Shown one piece after another: positions 22,012 to 30,836 of a stretch of 64,000 bases of DNA. The position numbers and the translations under genes were made by a program. The notes beneath the pieces were generated by a model. The model worked only from the letters and a program-made list of their open reading frames with translations, made no database searches and was not told where the DNA came from. Within the stretch, counting starts at the first letter, position 1. Each line of letters starts with the position of its first letter. Location: IMG/VR virus record IMGVR_UViG_3300042946_001661, positions 19,589-83,588 of that record. One strand, 5' to 3'. Source of the DNA: a virus.

Positions 22012-23366
22012 AGTAGTTTTATTTTTTCAGTTGTTGATATACATTCTTTTGTAGGACATATAACAACTTCTGAAATTCCATATCCAACAACGTCTTCTGG
22101 TTTATAGTCTCCACCCTTAACTATAGTATCAGGTTTTATTGATTTAATCAAATCTATTGGTGTTTCTTCTTTAAAGCTTAAAATAAAATCTACACATTCT
22201 ATTGATGACAAAATGTCTATCCTGTCATCTAGGCGTAGTATTGGTCTATTTTCACCTTTTAAATTTCTAACACTCTCATCACTATTCAAAGCAACTACAA
22301 GTTTATCTCCTTGAGATTTTGCAAATTTTAAACACTCTATATGTCCGGCTGTTAATCCTGCATCGAAGCAGCCATTTGTAAAAACAAGTTTAAAATCTCT
22401 TTGAGATAACAAATCTTTATCAACAACTTTAGTGTTTAAAATTTTATAAAAATCTAAATATGATAAATTAGAATTATTGTTTTTTGTTACATAAAAATAG
22501 CTTATGTTAAAACTTATTTCTGCTGCTTGGTGTATAGTAAATCCTAAAAGGAGTCCAAGTGTTAAATAGCTTATAAAACAATCTCCTCCTCCAATTACGC
22601 TAACTTTTGATTCTTTTTTTCCACTTTCATATTTAAAAAAATTATTTTCATGATCCATTCCATAAAAACCATTATAGGAATCTGTTATCAGTACATTTTT
22701 ACAGTATAAATTTTCTTTAAAATATTTACATTGTAAAAATGGATCTTTTTGTTTACTTAAACTTAACGCCTCACTTCTATTTGGCTTAAATACATCGCAA
22801 TTTATCCATTTTTCTAGTGGTCCGTGTTTAGGATCTACAATTGATAGTGCATATTTATAATTAATATTATTTGAAAAAACTCCTTTAGAATAATCAGAAA
22901 AAATGCAAGCATCTGCCCCACTATTTTTCAATCTCTTCAATAGTTTGTCTTGATAAAAACCTATATTCTCTATTCCGAAATTATTTTGTTCTACATCCCA
23001 TCTAAACAAAGGAAATGAATTGTTATAAAATCTTTTTTTTCTTGGAATTTTATTTGGATGAGGTATGACTATGCAGCTTTCAACATCTATTTTATTTTTT
23101 ACATATTGTTCGTATGCAAAACCATCAAGAAGACTATAGAACAATACTTTTATATTATTAAAATTTAATAATTGTCTACAAACATTTCCTGCTCCTCCTG
23201 GTAGTATTGTTTCTGGATCATCACTTGCTGTTAAACTTACTGGGATAGGAAACTCTGGGCTGATTCTATTACTCACCACATTATAGTATTCATCAAGAAT
23301 ACTATCTCCGAAAACAGCTATTTTAAGATTAGATTTTCTAAGTTTATTAAAAAATTCTTGAATCAT
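22008..23366 (-). CDS. hldE: HldE-like heptose-7-P kinase / heptose-1-P adenylyltransferase
   Basis: 452 residues (E. coli HldE about 477). Kinase domain 1-310: AVFGDSILDEYY, ILPGGAGNVCRQL, FSDYSKGVF, and VSVIGGGDCFISYL with the catalytic Asp. Cytidylyltransferase-like domain 320-452: FTNGCFDAGLTAGHIECLKF, VVALNSDESVRNLKGENRPI, VKGGDYKPEDVVGYG. The HldE pathway makes ADP-heptose for lipopolysaccharide. In the second domain the normal H-x-G-H is changed to T-A-G-H with one extra residue before it, so adenylyltransferase activity may be altered. The phage likely makes a heptose donor for its own glycosylation. Confidence 0.88.
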   Translation of the reverse strand: MIQEFFNKLRKSNLKIAVFGDSILDEYYNVVSNRISPEFPIPVSLTASDDPETILPGGAGNVCRQLLNFNNIKVLFYSLLDGFAYEQYVKNKIDVESCIVIPHPNKIPRKKRFYNNSFPLFRWDVEQNNFGIENIGFYQDKLLKRLKNSGADACIFSDYSKGVFSNNINYKYALSIVDPKHGPLEKWINCDVFKPNRSEALSLSKQKDPFLQCKYFKENLYCKNVLITDSYNGFYGMDHENNFFKYESGKKESKVSVIGGGDCFISYLTLGLLLGFTIHQAAEISFNISYFYVTKNNNSNLSYLDFYKILNTKVVDKDLLSQRDFKLVFTNGCFDAGLTAGHIECLKFAKSQGDKLVVALNSDESVRNLKGENRPILRLDDRIDILSSIECVDFILSFKEETPIDLIKSIKPDTIVKGGDYKPEDVVGYGISEVVICPTKECISTTEKIKLL

Positions 23367-24016
23367 ATATTCCAGTCTTGATCAAAGCCTCCTAATGCTT
23401 CAGCAACTGTTGGTAGTTGTTCGCAAAAAATTTGCTTACACTCTTTTGCAATAACCATGTGTTCTTTTTGAGTTCCATTTTTTTCTCTAAGCGAGATGTA
23501 TGTTATCCAACTACGAATAGTAGCGTTTGCATAAAGCCTTGTTGGTGTTGCTAAAGGTAAAACAAATCTAGCACACTCTTTGGCTATTCCGTCTTCTATC
23601 ATCCCGTCATATATTGCTTTAGATTTAGCTAGATGTTCTCTGATTTTTGTATTCCATTTTGATTTAATCTCGTCACTTACATCATCTATACTATTTTGAC
23701 GGTTTTTATTATCTTGACTACGTAATTCAAAAAGTGGAATATCATCACACAATAATGTTGTGTCCGAATATCTTTGGCTAAATTCTTGGAAATTCATGCT
23801 TCTATGTCTTAGAATTTGAGCAGCTAATCCTCTTGTTGTGTTAATTTCTAAACACATGTTAGCCATTTCAAATATACTCCAATGTCTATTTTTTATACAA
23901 TAAGATAATAGTTTAGAATAATTTTCATTATCTTGGTTGTTTGGATTGCTTACCCTCGCACAATAAGCCATTATTTTTTCAGCATCGGGAGTTATTGTTT
24001 TAAATTTTACAATCAT
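23363..24016 (-). CDS. thyX: Flavin-dependent thymidylate synthase ThyX
   Basis: 217 residues from the ATG at 24016 (GGAG 6 bases upstream). The ThyX signature RHR-x(7)-S is present as RHRSMNFQEFSQRYSD, with ARFVLPLATPTRLYANATIR and SWITYISLREKNGTQKEHMV for FAD and dUMP binding. It converts dUMP to dTMP using methylene-tetrahydrofolate and FAD. It overlaps hldE by 4 bases and belongs with dut, nrdA and nrdB in the leftward nucleotide-synthesis group. Confidence 0.93.
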   Translation of the reverse strand: MIVKFKTITPDAEKIMAYCARVSNPNNQDNENYSKLLSYCIKNRHWSIFEMANMCLEINTTRGLAAQILRHRSMNFQEFSQRYSDTTLLCDDIPLFELRSQDNKNRQNSIDDVSDEIKSKWNTKIREHLAKSKAIYDGMIEDGIAKECARFVLPLATPTRLYANATIRSWITYISLREKNGTQKEHMVIAKECKQIFCEQLPTVAEALGGFDQDWNI

Positions 24017-24053
24017 TTTTTGCTCCATTGTTAAATGCAATTGTAGCAAAAAA

Positions 24054-24581
24054 TTATATTACGTTCAAAGTTCTTGATCCATCTCCAGCCATAGGTGGGG
24101 CGTTGTAATTATCTACTCCTGTTTCCATTCCTGGATTTACTGGGTCCGCCTCTTTCATATTGGAAGATTGCTTTTTTAAATCATTGTTTATTGAATCTTC
24201 TGGTTTGGGTAGTCCATCTTCTTGCTTTTGGTTAACCTTATTTAAGGTTGATCCCTTTCCAGAAACTAAACTTTCTAGCTCTTTAATACAACTCATTATT
24301 AAAGCTTTTGTGTCTATGTTAAAAGTTGGAGTTTGAGGATCTAAATATTTCATTAGATTTATAGCAATTTTTTGAACAGTTTTTAAATATACAGGATTTG
24401 CTTTTGTTTTTAACAAAGGTCTCATTCTATTTACAACATTCATTAAATAATCATCGGTATCTTTTTTACTCATAACTCCAGAATCTTCATATATTGTTTG
24501 AAGAGCTGTAAGTATGTCTCCAACCTTAACAATAAAATAATTTTCATTATTTTCTTTTAATAAAAATTCTTTAAATCTCAT
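24054..24581 (-). CDS. Candidate internal capsid protein (targeting-like N-terminus)
   Basis: 175 residues. It begins MRFKEFLLKENNENY, close to T4 capsid-targeting peptides with a possible cleavage after LLKE. The middle is helical (VNRMRPLLKTKANPVYLKT); the last 60 residues are Pro/Gly/Asn-rich and disordered. GGTATATATATTTTT directly precedes the ATG and no Shine-Dalgarno sequence is present, though it sits within the dNTP operon. Confidence 0.6.
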   Translation of the reverse strand: MRFKEFLLKENNENYFIVKVGDILTALQTIYEDSGVMSKKDTDDYLMNVVNRMRPLLKTKANPVYLKTVQKIAINLMKYLDPQTPTFNIDTKALIMSCIKELESLVSGKGSTLNKVNQKQEDGLPKPEDSINNDLKKQSSNMKEADPVNPGMETGVDNYNAPPMAGDGSRTLNVI

Positions 24582-24586
24582 AAAAA

Positions 24587-24594
24587 TATATATA
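24587..24594 (-). promoter_or_regulatory. TATATATA late-type box
   Basis: Reads TATATATA on the minus strand, 5 bases upstream of the ATG of the targeting-peptide gene. Lies between dut and this gene, allowing separate late expression inside an otherwise early operon. Confidence 0.45.
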
Positions 24595-24622
24595 CCTACA
24601 GGAATATTTCCTGCCAGGATTT

Positions 24623-25042
24623 TTATTTGCCTGTTGATCCAAAACCACCAGAACCTCTATTTGTTTCTTGTAATTTATCCGATAATTCAAATTCAAAATT
24701 ATAATGTGCTTCAATTATTAATTGAGCTATTTTATCTCCAATATTGACAACATATTCTTTATTATCTGTATTAAATAGTATCACTCCTAATTCTCCTCTA
24801 TAGGAGCTATCGATTACTCCAGCAAGAACATCAATTCCATTTTTAAAAGCAAGTCCAGATCTAGGAGCTATTCTTCCATAATAATTTTCTGGAATTTCTA
24901 TGGATACCCCAGTTTTTACCAATGCTCTTGATAAAGATGGAATTAAAACTTTTTCTACCGAATATAAATCTGCCCCCGCATCTGTTGCGTTTGCCCGACT
25001 TGGAATCTTAGCCAGTTCATGTAGTTTTTTAACTTTTATCAT
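24623..25042 (-). CDS. dut: dUTPase
   Basis: 139 residues, trimeric dUTPase length. All five motifs are visible: DAGADLYS, PRSGLAFKNG, GVIDSSYRGELGVILFN, GDKIAQLI, and the C-terminal RGSGGFGSTG. It hydrolyses dUTP to dUMP, protecting DNA from uracil and feeding ThyX. AAGGAG lies at normal distance from the ATG. Confidence 0.96.
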   Translation of the reverse strand: MIKVKKLHELAKIPSRANATDAGADLYSVEKVLIPSLSRALVKTGVSIEIPENYYGRIAPRSGLAFKNGIDVLAGVIDSSYRGELGVILFNTDNKEYVVNIGDKIAQLIIEAHYNFEFELSDKLQETNRGSGGFGSTGK

Positions 25043-25048
25043 TTTAAA

Positions 25049-25216
25049 TTACTCCTTGTTTAATTTCCGAATCTCTATTGTTTTTTTAAAATCAATTTCA
25101 TGCTTAGCTAAAAGCGAATTAACAACAACGTGATAATTATTTGCAAATGCATACCCTAGTCTATAGCCTTCTATGTGGGCTTGTTTTAATAAATTTTCAA
25201 TTTCTTCTTTATTCAC
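25049..25216 (-). CDS. Small hypothetical protein
   Basis: 55 residues from a GTG at 25216 that overlaps the upstream gene's end by 8 bases and follows TAGGA; an ATG at 25261 would give 70 residues and a long overlap. Contains AHIEGYRLGYAFANNYH. Not recognised; lies immediately upstream of dut. Confidence 0.5.
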   Translation of the reverse strand: MNKEEIENLLKQAHIEGYRLGYAFANNYHVVVNSLLAKHEIDFKKTIEIRKLNKE

Positions 25217-25538
25217 TTTTTTTATTCCTACTCCCTCGTTTCCGGTAGCTCCTTTTATCATTTAACTTTTTATCTAGAAGCATGGTTATATTATACAAAC
25301 CTATACCTGCAAATAAAAATAAAATAGGAATTGTTATCTTCCAAAATATTAAAATATAAATAAAAATCCAAGCTAGTAGTGGGAATTCATCAAGATTTCC
25401 AGCAGCGTCTAGTGTTAGGGCTATAATAGGAAACAAAATAATAAAAGGAAGAACAATATAATTAAAAATTTTTATTAAAAATTTAAAAAACAACCTCAAC
25501 ATTGAAGCTAGATCGGCTATAAAATCAGATAGTTTCAT
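25209..25538 (-). CDS. Membrane protein, two or three TM helices
   Basis: 109 residues with hydrophobic segments at about 25-43 (FNYIVLPFIILFPIIALTL) and 56-83 (LAWIFIYILIFWKITIPILF), and a strongly basic C-terminal tail (DKKLNDKRSYRKRGSRNKK). Its start overlaps the preceding gene by 14 bases. Unknown role in the membrane; possible holin or envelope modulator but there is no sequence proof. Confidence 0.6.
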   Translation of the reverse strand: MKLSDFIADLASMLRLFFKFLIKIFNYIVLPFIILFPIIALTLDAAGNLDEFPLLAWIFIYILIFWKITIPILFLFAGIGLYNITMLLDKKLNDKRSYRKRGSRNKKSE

Positions 25539-26022
25539 TAAAAATTTTCCATTCTTTTAATTTTTGTTTTTTTAATATGTAGTTTAAAGGTCCTCCATGC
25601 CTTAAAAATCTTTTTTCAGCTTGTTTTACCTTATCTTTTGAAGCCCAACCTACAATCTCTACCAATCTTAAATTAATTTCAGGATTATAAGCACAAAGAA
25701 CATAGCCTTGAGCATTCTCATTAAAGTGATGGACTTCCACTCTTAGATAAGGATCATTAAGATATGTGGTAGTTTTTACACTCCATTTTCCATCAGGCAA
25801 ATCAATTCCATCATCTCCATGATTATCAAATATTCTAGTGTCTATTTCAACACCAATACTTTTAGCCACAGCATATTCGCCAGCTAAGCCAATAAAATGA
25901 GCTCTTGCACTTCCTTGCTTTCCTCCATATGTCATAGATCCAAATCTATGTTTTTTTTCATTTCTTTGCTTTGTGATATCTCTAAGAAAATAGAGATCAT
26001 AATTTTTAAGATTAATAATCAT
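25525..26022 (-). CDS. Putative PD-(D/E)XK-type nuclease
   Basis: 165 residues. The layout fits a restriction/resolvase nuclease core: an N-terminal helix with GLAGEYAVAKSIGVEID, then DNHGDDGIDLPDGKWSVKTT, where Asp and Val-Lys form the D...x-x-K site, and VEVHHFNENAQGYVLCAYNP. It starts 3 bases after the nrdA stop, so it is expressed with the nucleotide operon. Could degrade host DNA or process phage DNA; not proven. Confidence 0.5.
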   Translation of the reverse strand: MIINLKNYDLYFLRDITKQRNEKKHRFGSMTYGGKQGSARAHFIGLAGEYAVAKSIGVEIDTRIFDNHGDDGIDLPDGKWSVKTTTYLNDPYLRVEVHHFNENAQGYVLCAYNPEINLRLVEIVGWASKDKVKQAEKRFLRHGGPLNYILKKQKLKEWKIFNETI

Positions 26023-26024
26023 AA

Positions 26025-27680
26025 TTATGATTCACAACTTGAACAGGTTAAAATAGATCTGGCTAATTCTTGGGCTGGGTTTGCACTTCTTTGATAGTAG
26101 AAAGTTTTAATCCCCATCTCCCAACCCTCTATTAATAGGGAATTAACTTCCTTTGGAGGTGTGTTAGGAGGAATCATTAAGTTTAAAGATTGAGACTGGT
26201 CGATGTATTTTTGTCTTTGAGAAGCTTGGATGACTATTTCTTTTTGACTAATTTCTCCAAAAGTCTTAAAAACATCTTTTTCTTCTTGGGTAAGAAAATC
26301 TAAATGTTGTACTGATCCACCTCTAATCAAGATAGTCTTCCATGTATCATCATTATGTTGATCATATTTTTTAAGAATTTCTTTCAAATATGGATTTTTA
26401 TAAGTAAACTTTCCTTTTGCAAGATTTTTAACAAAATAGTTACTATTTAAAGGCTCTATACTGGGGCTTACCTGCCCTAGTATAAAGCTACTTGAAGTTG
26501 TAGGGGCAACAGCCAAAGTGGTCACATTTCGTCTACCATAGCCTTTAAGAAGATCTGGTTCTCCGTATTCCTTAGCCATATCTTCTGTAGCCTTATCTGC
26601 TCTTTGTCTAATAGTTTTCCAAATTTCAACATTAAGAAGCTTGGCTTGCATCGACTCGAATGCAATCATTTTAGATTGCAAAAATGAATGCCAACCTAAA
26701 ACGCCCATCCCTAATGCTCTTTGGTTTTTTGCGAAATTATGGGCAGCCTCCATATATTTCACACCTTCAGTTTTTTGAACAAATTCCTCATTAACAGCAT
26801 CAAGAAAATAAACCAATGTTTCTACAGCATCGGTATCTTTGATTTCATCCCAATGAAGTAAATTAAGACTGGATAAAACACATACAAAAGAGTTGTTTTC
26901 ATCAGATACAAGACTTATTTCAGAGCACAAATTACTACTTTTTATCTTTAGTTTATTATCTTTATAAACTTTTGGTGCTGCTTTGTTTACATTATCAGTA
27001 AACATTATATAAGGATAACCTGTTTCAAATCTTTTCTGTATTACTTTAGCCCAAATTTTTCTTTTGTCTTTGTCTCCATCAACAAGATCTTTCATGAATT
27101 TATCAGTAACAGTAACACCAATACTCATATTTTGAATAGAATGTCCTTCAGATCTAATCTGGAGGAACTCTTCGATATCGGTGTGCTCTACAGGAAGATA
27201 AGCTGCAAAACTTCCTCTGCGTGCTGACCCTTGACTAACTACATTTGCAACCTTGTCAAATATTTCCATAAAATGAACAGCACCACTAGATTCTCCGCCA
27301 ACACTAATAGGAGTCCCTCTGGCTCTTAGATCTCCGAAATATCCGCTGGTTCCTCCTCCTAATTTAGACATCATTCCCACTTCAGCAGTTTTAGTGAGAA
27401 TAGACTCCATAGTATCAGATACATGCGAGTTAAAACAACTTACAGGCAATCCTCTTTTATTTCCAAAATTGGTCCATATTGGTGTTGCAAGACTATAAAA
27501 GCCTTTTGACATATAGTTTTGGAATTTTTCAGAAAATCCTTTTATTTTAAGTATTTTCTCTGCATTGTCTGCTATTTGTTTGATTCTTTCTTCAGGTGAT
27601 ACACCTTCTTCCAGGTAACCTCTTTCGAGAAATAATCGACTATGGGAATTGAGCCAATAATAATCTTTGTTTGCTGTCAT
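26025..27680 (-). CDS. nrdA: Ribonucleotide reductase class I alpha subunit
   Basis: 551 residues, shorter than E. coli or T4 NrdA (about 750) because the N-terminal ATP cone is absent, so it is unlikely to be inhibited by dATP through that domain. Key pieces: LPVSCFNSHVSD, GGGTSGYFGDLRARG, NLCSEI with catalytic Cys and Glu, PTTSSSFILGQVSPSIEP, and the C-terminal redox pair CSSCES. It reduces ribonucleoside diphosphates to deoxy forms with NrdB. TATAAT lies upstream. No intein or intron is seen. Confidence 0.96.
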   Translation of the reverse strand: MTANKDYYWLNSHSRLFLERGYLEEGVSPEERIKQIADNAEKILKIKGFSEKFQNYMSKGFYSLATPIWTNFGNKRGLPVSCFNSHVSDTMESILTKTAEVGMMSKLGGGTSGYFGDLRARGTPISVGGESSGAVHFMEIFDKVANVVSQGSARRGSFAAYLPVEHTDIEEFLQIRSEGHSIQNMSIGVTVTDKFMKDLVDGDKDKRKIWAKVIQKRFETGYPYIMFTDNVNKAAPKVYKDNKLKIKSSNLCSEISLVSDENNSFVCVLSSLNLLHWDEIKDTDAVETLVYFLDAVNEEFVQKTEGVKYMEAAHNFAKNQRALGMGVLGWHSFLQSKMIAFESMQAKLLNVEIWKTIRQRADKATEDMAKEYGEPDLLKGYGRRNVTTLAVAPTTSSSFILGQVSPSIEPLNSNYFVKNLAKGKFTYKNPYLKEILKKYDQHNDDTWKTILIRGGSVQHLDFLTQEEKDVFKTFGEISQKEIVIQASQRQKYIDQSQSLNLMIPPNTPPKEVNSLLIEGWEMGIKTFYYQRSANPAQELARSILTCSSCES

Positions 27681-27725
27681 TTTTGTGCTTTCTGGGTGTT
27701 TTATTATACCGTAGATTATTTAAAA

Positions 27726-28697
27726 TTAAAACAGATCTTCTTCAGAAAAACTTTGAGATTTTTTAGAGTACTCTGTCACTCTTGAATGAAAAAAATCTGT
27801 GGAGTTGTTTCCTAAAACCTGCTCTTCAAACCAAGTTGTTTTTGAAAGCACTTCTTTATCAACATCAAATATTTTATTATAACCAATTTGTTTTAAAGAA
27901 TCATTCATTCTATTTTTCACAAACTCTTTTAATATATTTGAATTTAATTTTTCAGAAACATATCCATTCACAATCCACTCTATTATTTGCATTTCATATT
28001 TTACAGCTTCTTTAGATTCACTTAATATTTTTTCTTCAAGCTCTTTATCAAATAATTCTGGGTGTTCTTTTCTTATTACATTGATGATCTTCATTCCTAT
28101 CATTGCATGAAGATTTTCTTCTCTTGAAGTATATTCTACTTGTTTATTAGTATCCTTTAATAAATTTTTATACCTACCGAACCAACTTATAGTATAAAAC
28201 TGGGAGAAAAGAGCTATATTCTCAACAAATAAAGTGAAAAGTATTAAAGAATAAATAAATTGTTTTTTATTATCTGAGTGGAATCTACGCAGATGTTTTC
28301 TTAGATAATTAACTCTTCCTTTAATAATATCTAATTCTAAAATATTATCAAAAGCATCATCTATTCCAAGAACTTCAAGAAGACGCTCATAAGCATCTCC
28401 ATGAATTACCTCTGTGTTTGCCATAACGTAACCCATATCGTTAATGCTGGGGTGGGGTAGGTTATCACCTAATTTAGCCCAAAACTTCTTAACGCTTATT
28501 TCAAGTTGTCCAATTGTAGCCAAGGCTCTTGTGATTATTTCTCTTTCTTGTTCAGTAAGAGAAACCTTAAAATCTTGTATGTCGCTTTGAAAATTAAATT
28601 CTTTATCTGTCCAGAACCCATTATGCATACTAGCAATAAAATCTTGTGTCCATGGATAATGATCTGGCTTCCTGCTAATTTGTTCGTCGAATATCAT
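27726..28697 (-). CDS. nrdB: Ribonucleotide reductase class I beta subunit
   Basis: 323 residues. Metal ligands are seen in ANTEVIHGDAYERLLE (Glu, His, with a Tyr at the radical-site spacing), LFTLFVENIALFSQFYT and SREENLHAMIGM. It provides the radical for NrdA. CTAGGAG is at the start. It precedes nrdA by 45 bases and follows the gp46 gene after a 132-base gap that contains AT-rich promoter-like sequence. Confidence 0.95.
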   Translation of the reverse strand: MIFDEQISRKPDHYPWTQDFIASMHNGFWTDKEFNFQSDIQDFKVSLTEQEREIITRALATIGQLEISVKKFWAKLGDNLPHPSINDMGYVMANTEVIHGDAYERLLEVLGIDDAFDNILELDIIKGRVNYLRKHLRRFHSDNKKQFIYSLILFTLFVENIALFSQFYTISWFGRYKNLLKDTNKQVEYTSREENLHAMIGMKIINVIRKEHPELFDKELEEKILSESKEAVKYEMQIIEWIVNGYVSEKLNSNILKEFVKNRMNDSLKQIGYNKIFDVDKEVLSKTTWFEEQVLGNNSTDFFHSRVTEYSKKSQSFSEEDLF

Positions 28698-28829
28698 AAT
28701 AAAAATCTCCTAGTTTTTCTCTTAGCAGTTATCTAATGTTCTAAGTGTTAAAAATTTTTTTTATTAATTTTTGCCTTAAAAATAGATATTTTTAACGGTT
28801 CAGGATTATACAATTTTATAAGATTCTGA

Positions 28830-30836
28830 TCAATCGGATGATTTATTTTCATCGACTTCTAGTTTTGATATTCCGTTTTCCATTTTTAATTTAATAGTAT
28901 CACAACCAGAAAGCATGTTTAATAGATCTATATCATGGGTGGTTATAAAAATTTGTCTTTGTTCCGATAGTTCGCAAATCATATTGTATATTCCTTGAAC
29001 TCCCACTGGATCTATGTTAGTCGTAACCTCATCTAAAAAACATAAACTTGGACAAGTGTTGTTGACCAACATCATTATGTGTGCAAAACTTTGACTAACA
29101 GCTAGATTTAGCCTTCTTTTTTGACCCGCACTCATTGTGTAGTAGAAAAATTCTACATTTTCTTCTAAGTTTTTGTGTATGGTTTCTTCTAGTTCGTTAT
29201 TAAATTCAATTTTAATTCTATTGTCGTCCAACACTTGCATCCAGTATTCTAGCCTACTGTTTAATGCTGGAATAATGCTGTCTACGACCCATTTTCTGAT
29301 TCCGGAGTCTCCAAAAGCTTCTGTCCAGAATTCGTAATATGGAATATGCTTTTCTATATCTTTTATGTTTTTTTGTTTTTTTTCTAAATTATCTTTAGAT
29401 TTGTCTAAGTCGTTTTTCAATTCATTTATTATATCTTTGTAGGGACTATTTTCATAAATTTCTTTATACTTTTTAGCTTCCTCTTTCATCAATTCTATTT
29501 CTTTTTCTATTACATTTTTAGAATTATTGGACTCAGGTTCTTTTACAGAACTTAATTTTATAAATTCACTTCTAAGTTTTGATATAGAAGATTCAAGATC
29601 CTTTTCTTTTTTACAAATATCTTTAAAAGAAGTTTCTTTTTCTTTTAAAGATTCGCTTTCCTTAGAAAAATCTAATTCTAAAATATCTTTCAATATTTTA
29701 TCAATTTCAGATTGAATAGACTCATTTGATTTTTCATATTTTTTAATTACACCCTTATAATTTTCTGGGTTTATTTCACCATAACAGTTTTTACAAACTT
29801 GACCTGTCTTGTTGCTTTTTAACAATAATATTTCTTTATTATTTTTTTCAACTTCTGTTGTTTTTACACGCTTATCAAATTCAAGATTTTTTATATTTTC
29901 TTTGTTAGAATTTATTTTTTTATTAAGAGAGTCAATATCAATTTTTAAATTATTCTTTTGCTCAGATATTTTTTTAAACTCTAAACTTTCTGTTTCTATT
30001 TTTTTATTTACTTCTACAGATTTGGACCTAGATACTTGATAATTTTTTAACTCTTCATCATCATTTAAATTTTCAAGTAATTTTTCTTTTTCTTTTATTT
30101 TAGATATTATGTTTTTGATTTCGTTTTGTCTATCTAATTTCCACTTTTTTTCAGTCTGTAAAGAGTTTTCTATTTTATTTTCAATAGATTTATTGTTATT
30201 TAATATTAGTTCATATTCATTAGAAAGTTGTTTTAAATTAGATTTATTTTCTTTTAATAATATCTTACTGTTTTCAAATCTTTGTTTATAAACAGAAAGA
30301 GAAAGTAAATCTTCAATTATTTCTCTTTTTTCGGGAACCGTTGCCTCTAGAAAACAATTTACTTGATCATCGGTAAACACTGAAGTGCTTAAAAATGATT
30401 CATAAGATAAACCTATTATCTCTTCTATTCTTTGTTGTGTGTCCTGACTTTTCCCTTGTGTGTATTCATCCCATTTATCACCATCAAATTCCCATAATTT
30501 AAGATAATCTGGTGATCTTCCTCTTTGAATTTTATATTTATCAAAGACAACTTCGGTCTTGCAACCTTTTTTATAAATGTTGTGAATTACATCATTTTTA
30601 TTAAGTTTTTTTGGATTTTTAATAGTTTTTCCATACAAAGTCCAAACTATTATTTCTTGGATACTACTTTTACCAGAACCATTGCTACTTTCTTTGGTGT
30701 TGGCATCTTTGTAGTCTATATTTTCTCCCTTAATCAATATTATATTTCCTAGTGACTCAAAATCTATTTTTATTCCCTCTGGTCCGAATGGGAGGAAGTT
30801 TTGAGCCGATGCACTTTTAAATTTTAAATTTTTCAT
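28830..30836 (-). CDS. 46: gp46-like SbcC/Rad50 ATPase
   Basis: 668 residues. Walker A SSNGSGKSSIQEI near 50, two long coiled coils around the zinc hook VCKNCYGEI near 347, then ABC signature MSAGQKRRLNLAVSQS, Walker B SLCFLDEVTTNID and ITTHDIDLL. With gp47 it forms the Mre11-Rad50-type nuclease that resects DNA ends for recombination-dependent replication. The start overlaps the gp47 stop by 4 bases. Confidence 0.93.
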   Translation of the reverse strand: MKNLKFKSASAQNFLPFGPEGIKIDFESLGNIILIKGENIDYKDANTKESSNGSGKSSIQEIIVWTLYGKTIKNPKKLNKNDVIHNIYKKGCKTEVVFDKYKIQRGRSPDYLKLWEFDGDKWDEYTQGKSQDTQQRIEEIIGLSYESFLSTSVFTDDQVNCFLEATVPEKREIIEDLLSLSVYKQRFENSKILLKENKSNLKQLSNEYELILNNNKSIENKIENSLQTEKKWKLDRQNEIKNIISKIKEKEKLLENLNDDEELKNYQVSRSKSVEVNKKIETESLEFKKISEQKNNLKIDIDSLNKKINSNKENIKNLEFDKRVKTTEVEKNNKEILLLKSNKTGQVCKNCYGEINPENYKGVIKKYEKSNESIQSEIDKILKDILELDFSKESESLKEKETSFKDICKKEKDLESSISKLRSEFIKLSSVKEPESNNSKNVIEKEIELMKEEAKKYKEIYENSPYKDIINELKNDLDKSKDNLEKKQKNIKDIEKHIPYYEFWTEAFGDSGIRKWVVDSIIPALNSRLEYWMQVLDDNRIKIEFNNELEETIHKNLEENVEFFYYTMSAGQKRRLNLAVSQSFAHIMMLVNNTCPSLCFLDEVTTNIDPVGVQGIYNMICELSEQRQIFITTHDIDLLNMLSGCDTIKLKMENGISKLEVDENKSSD

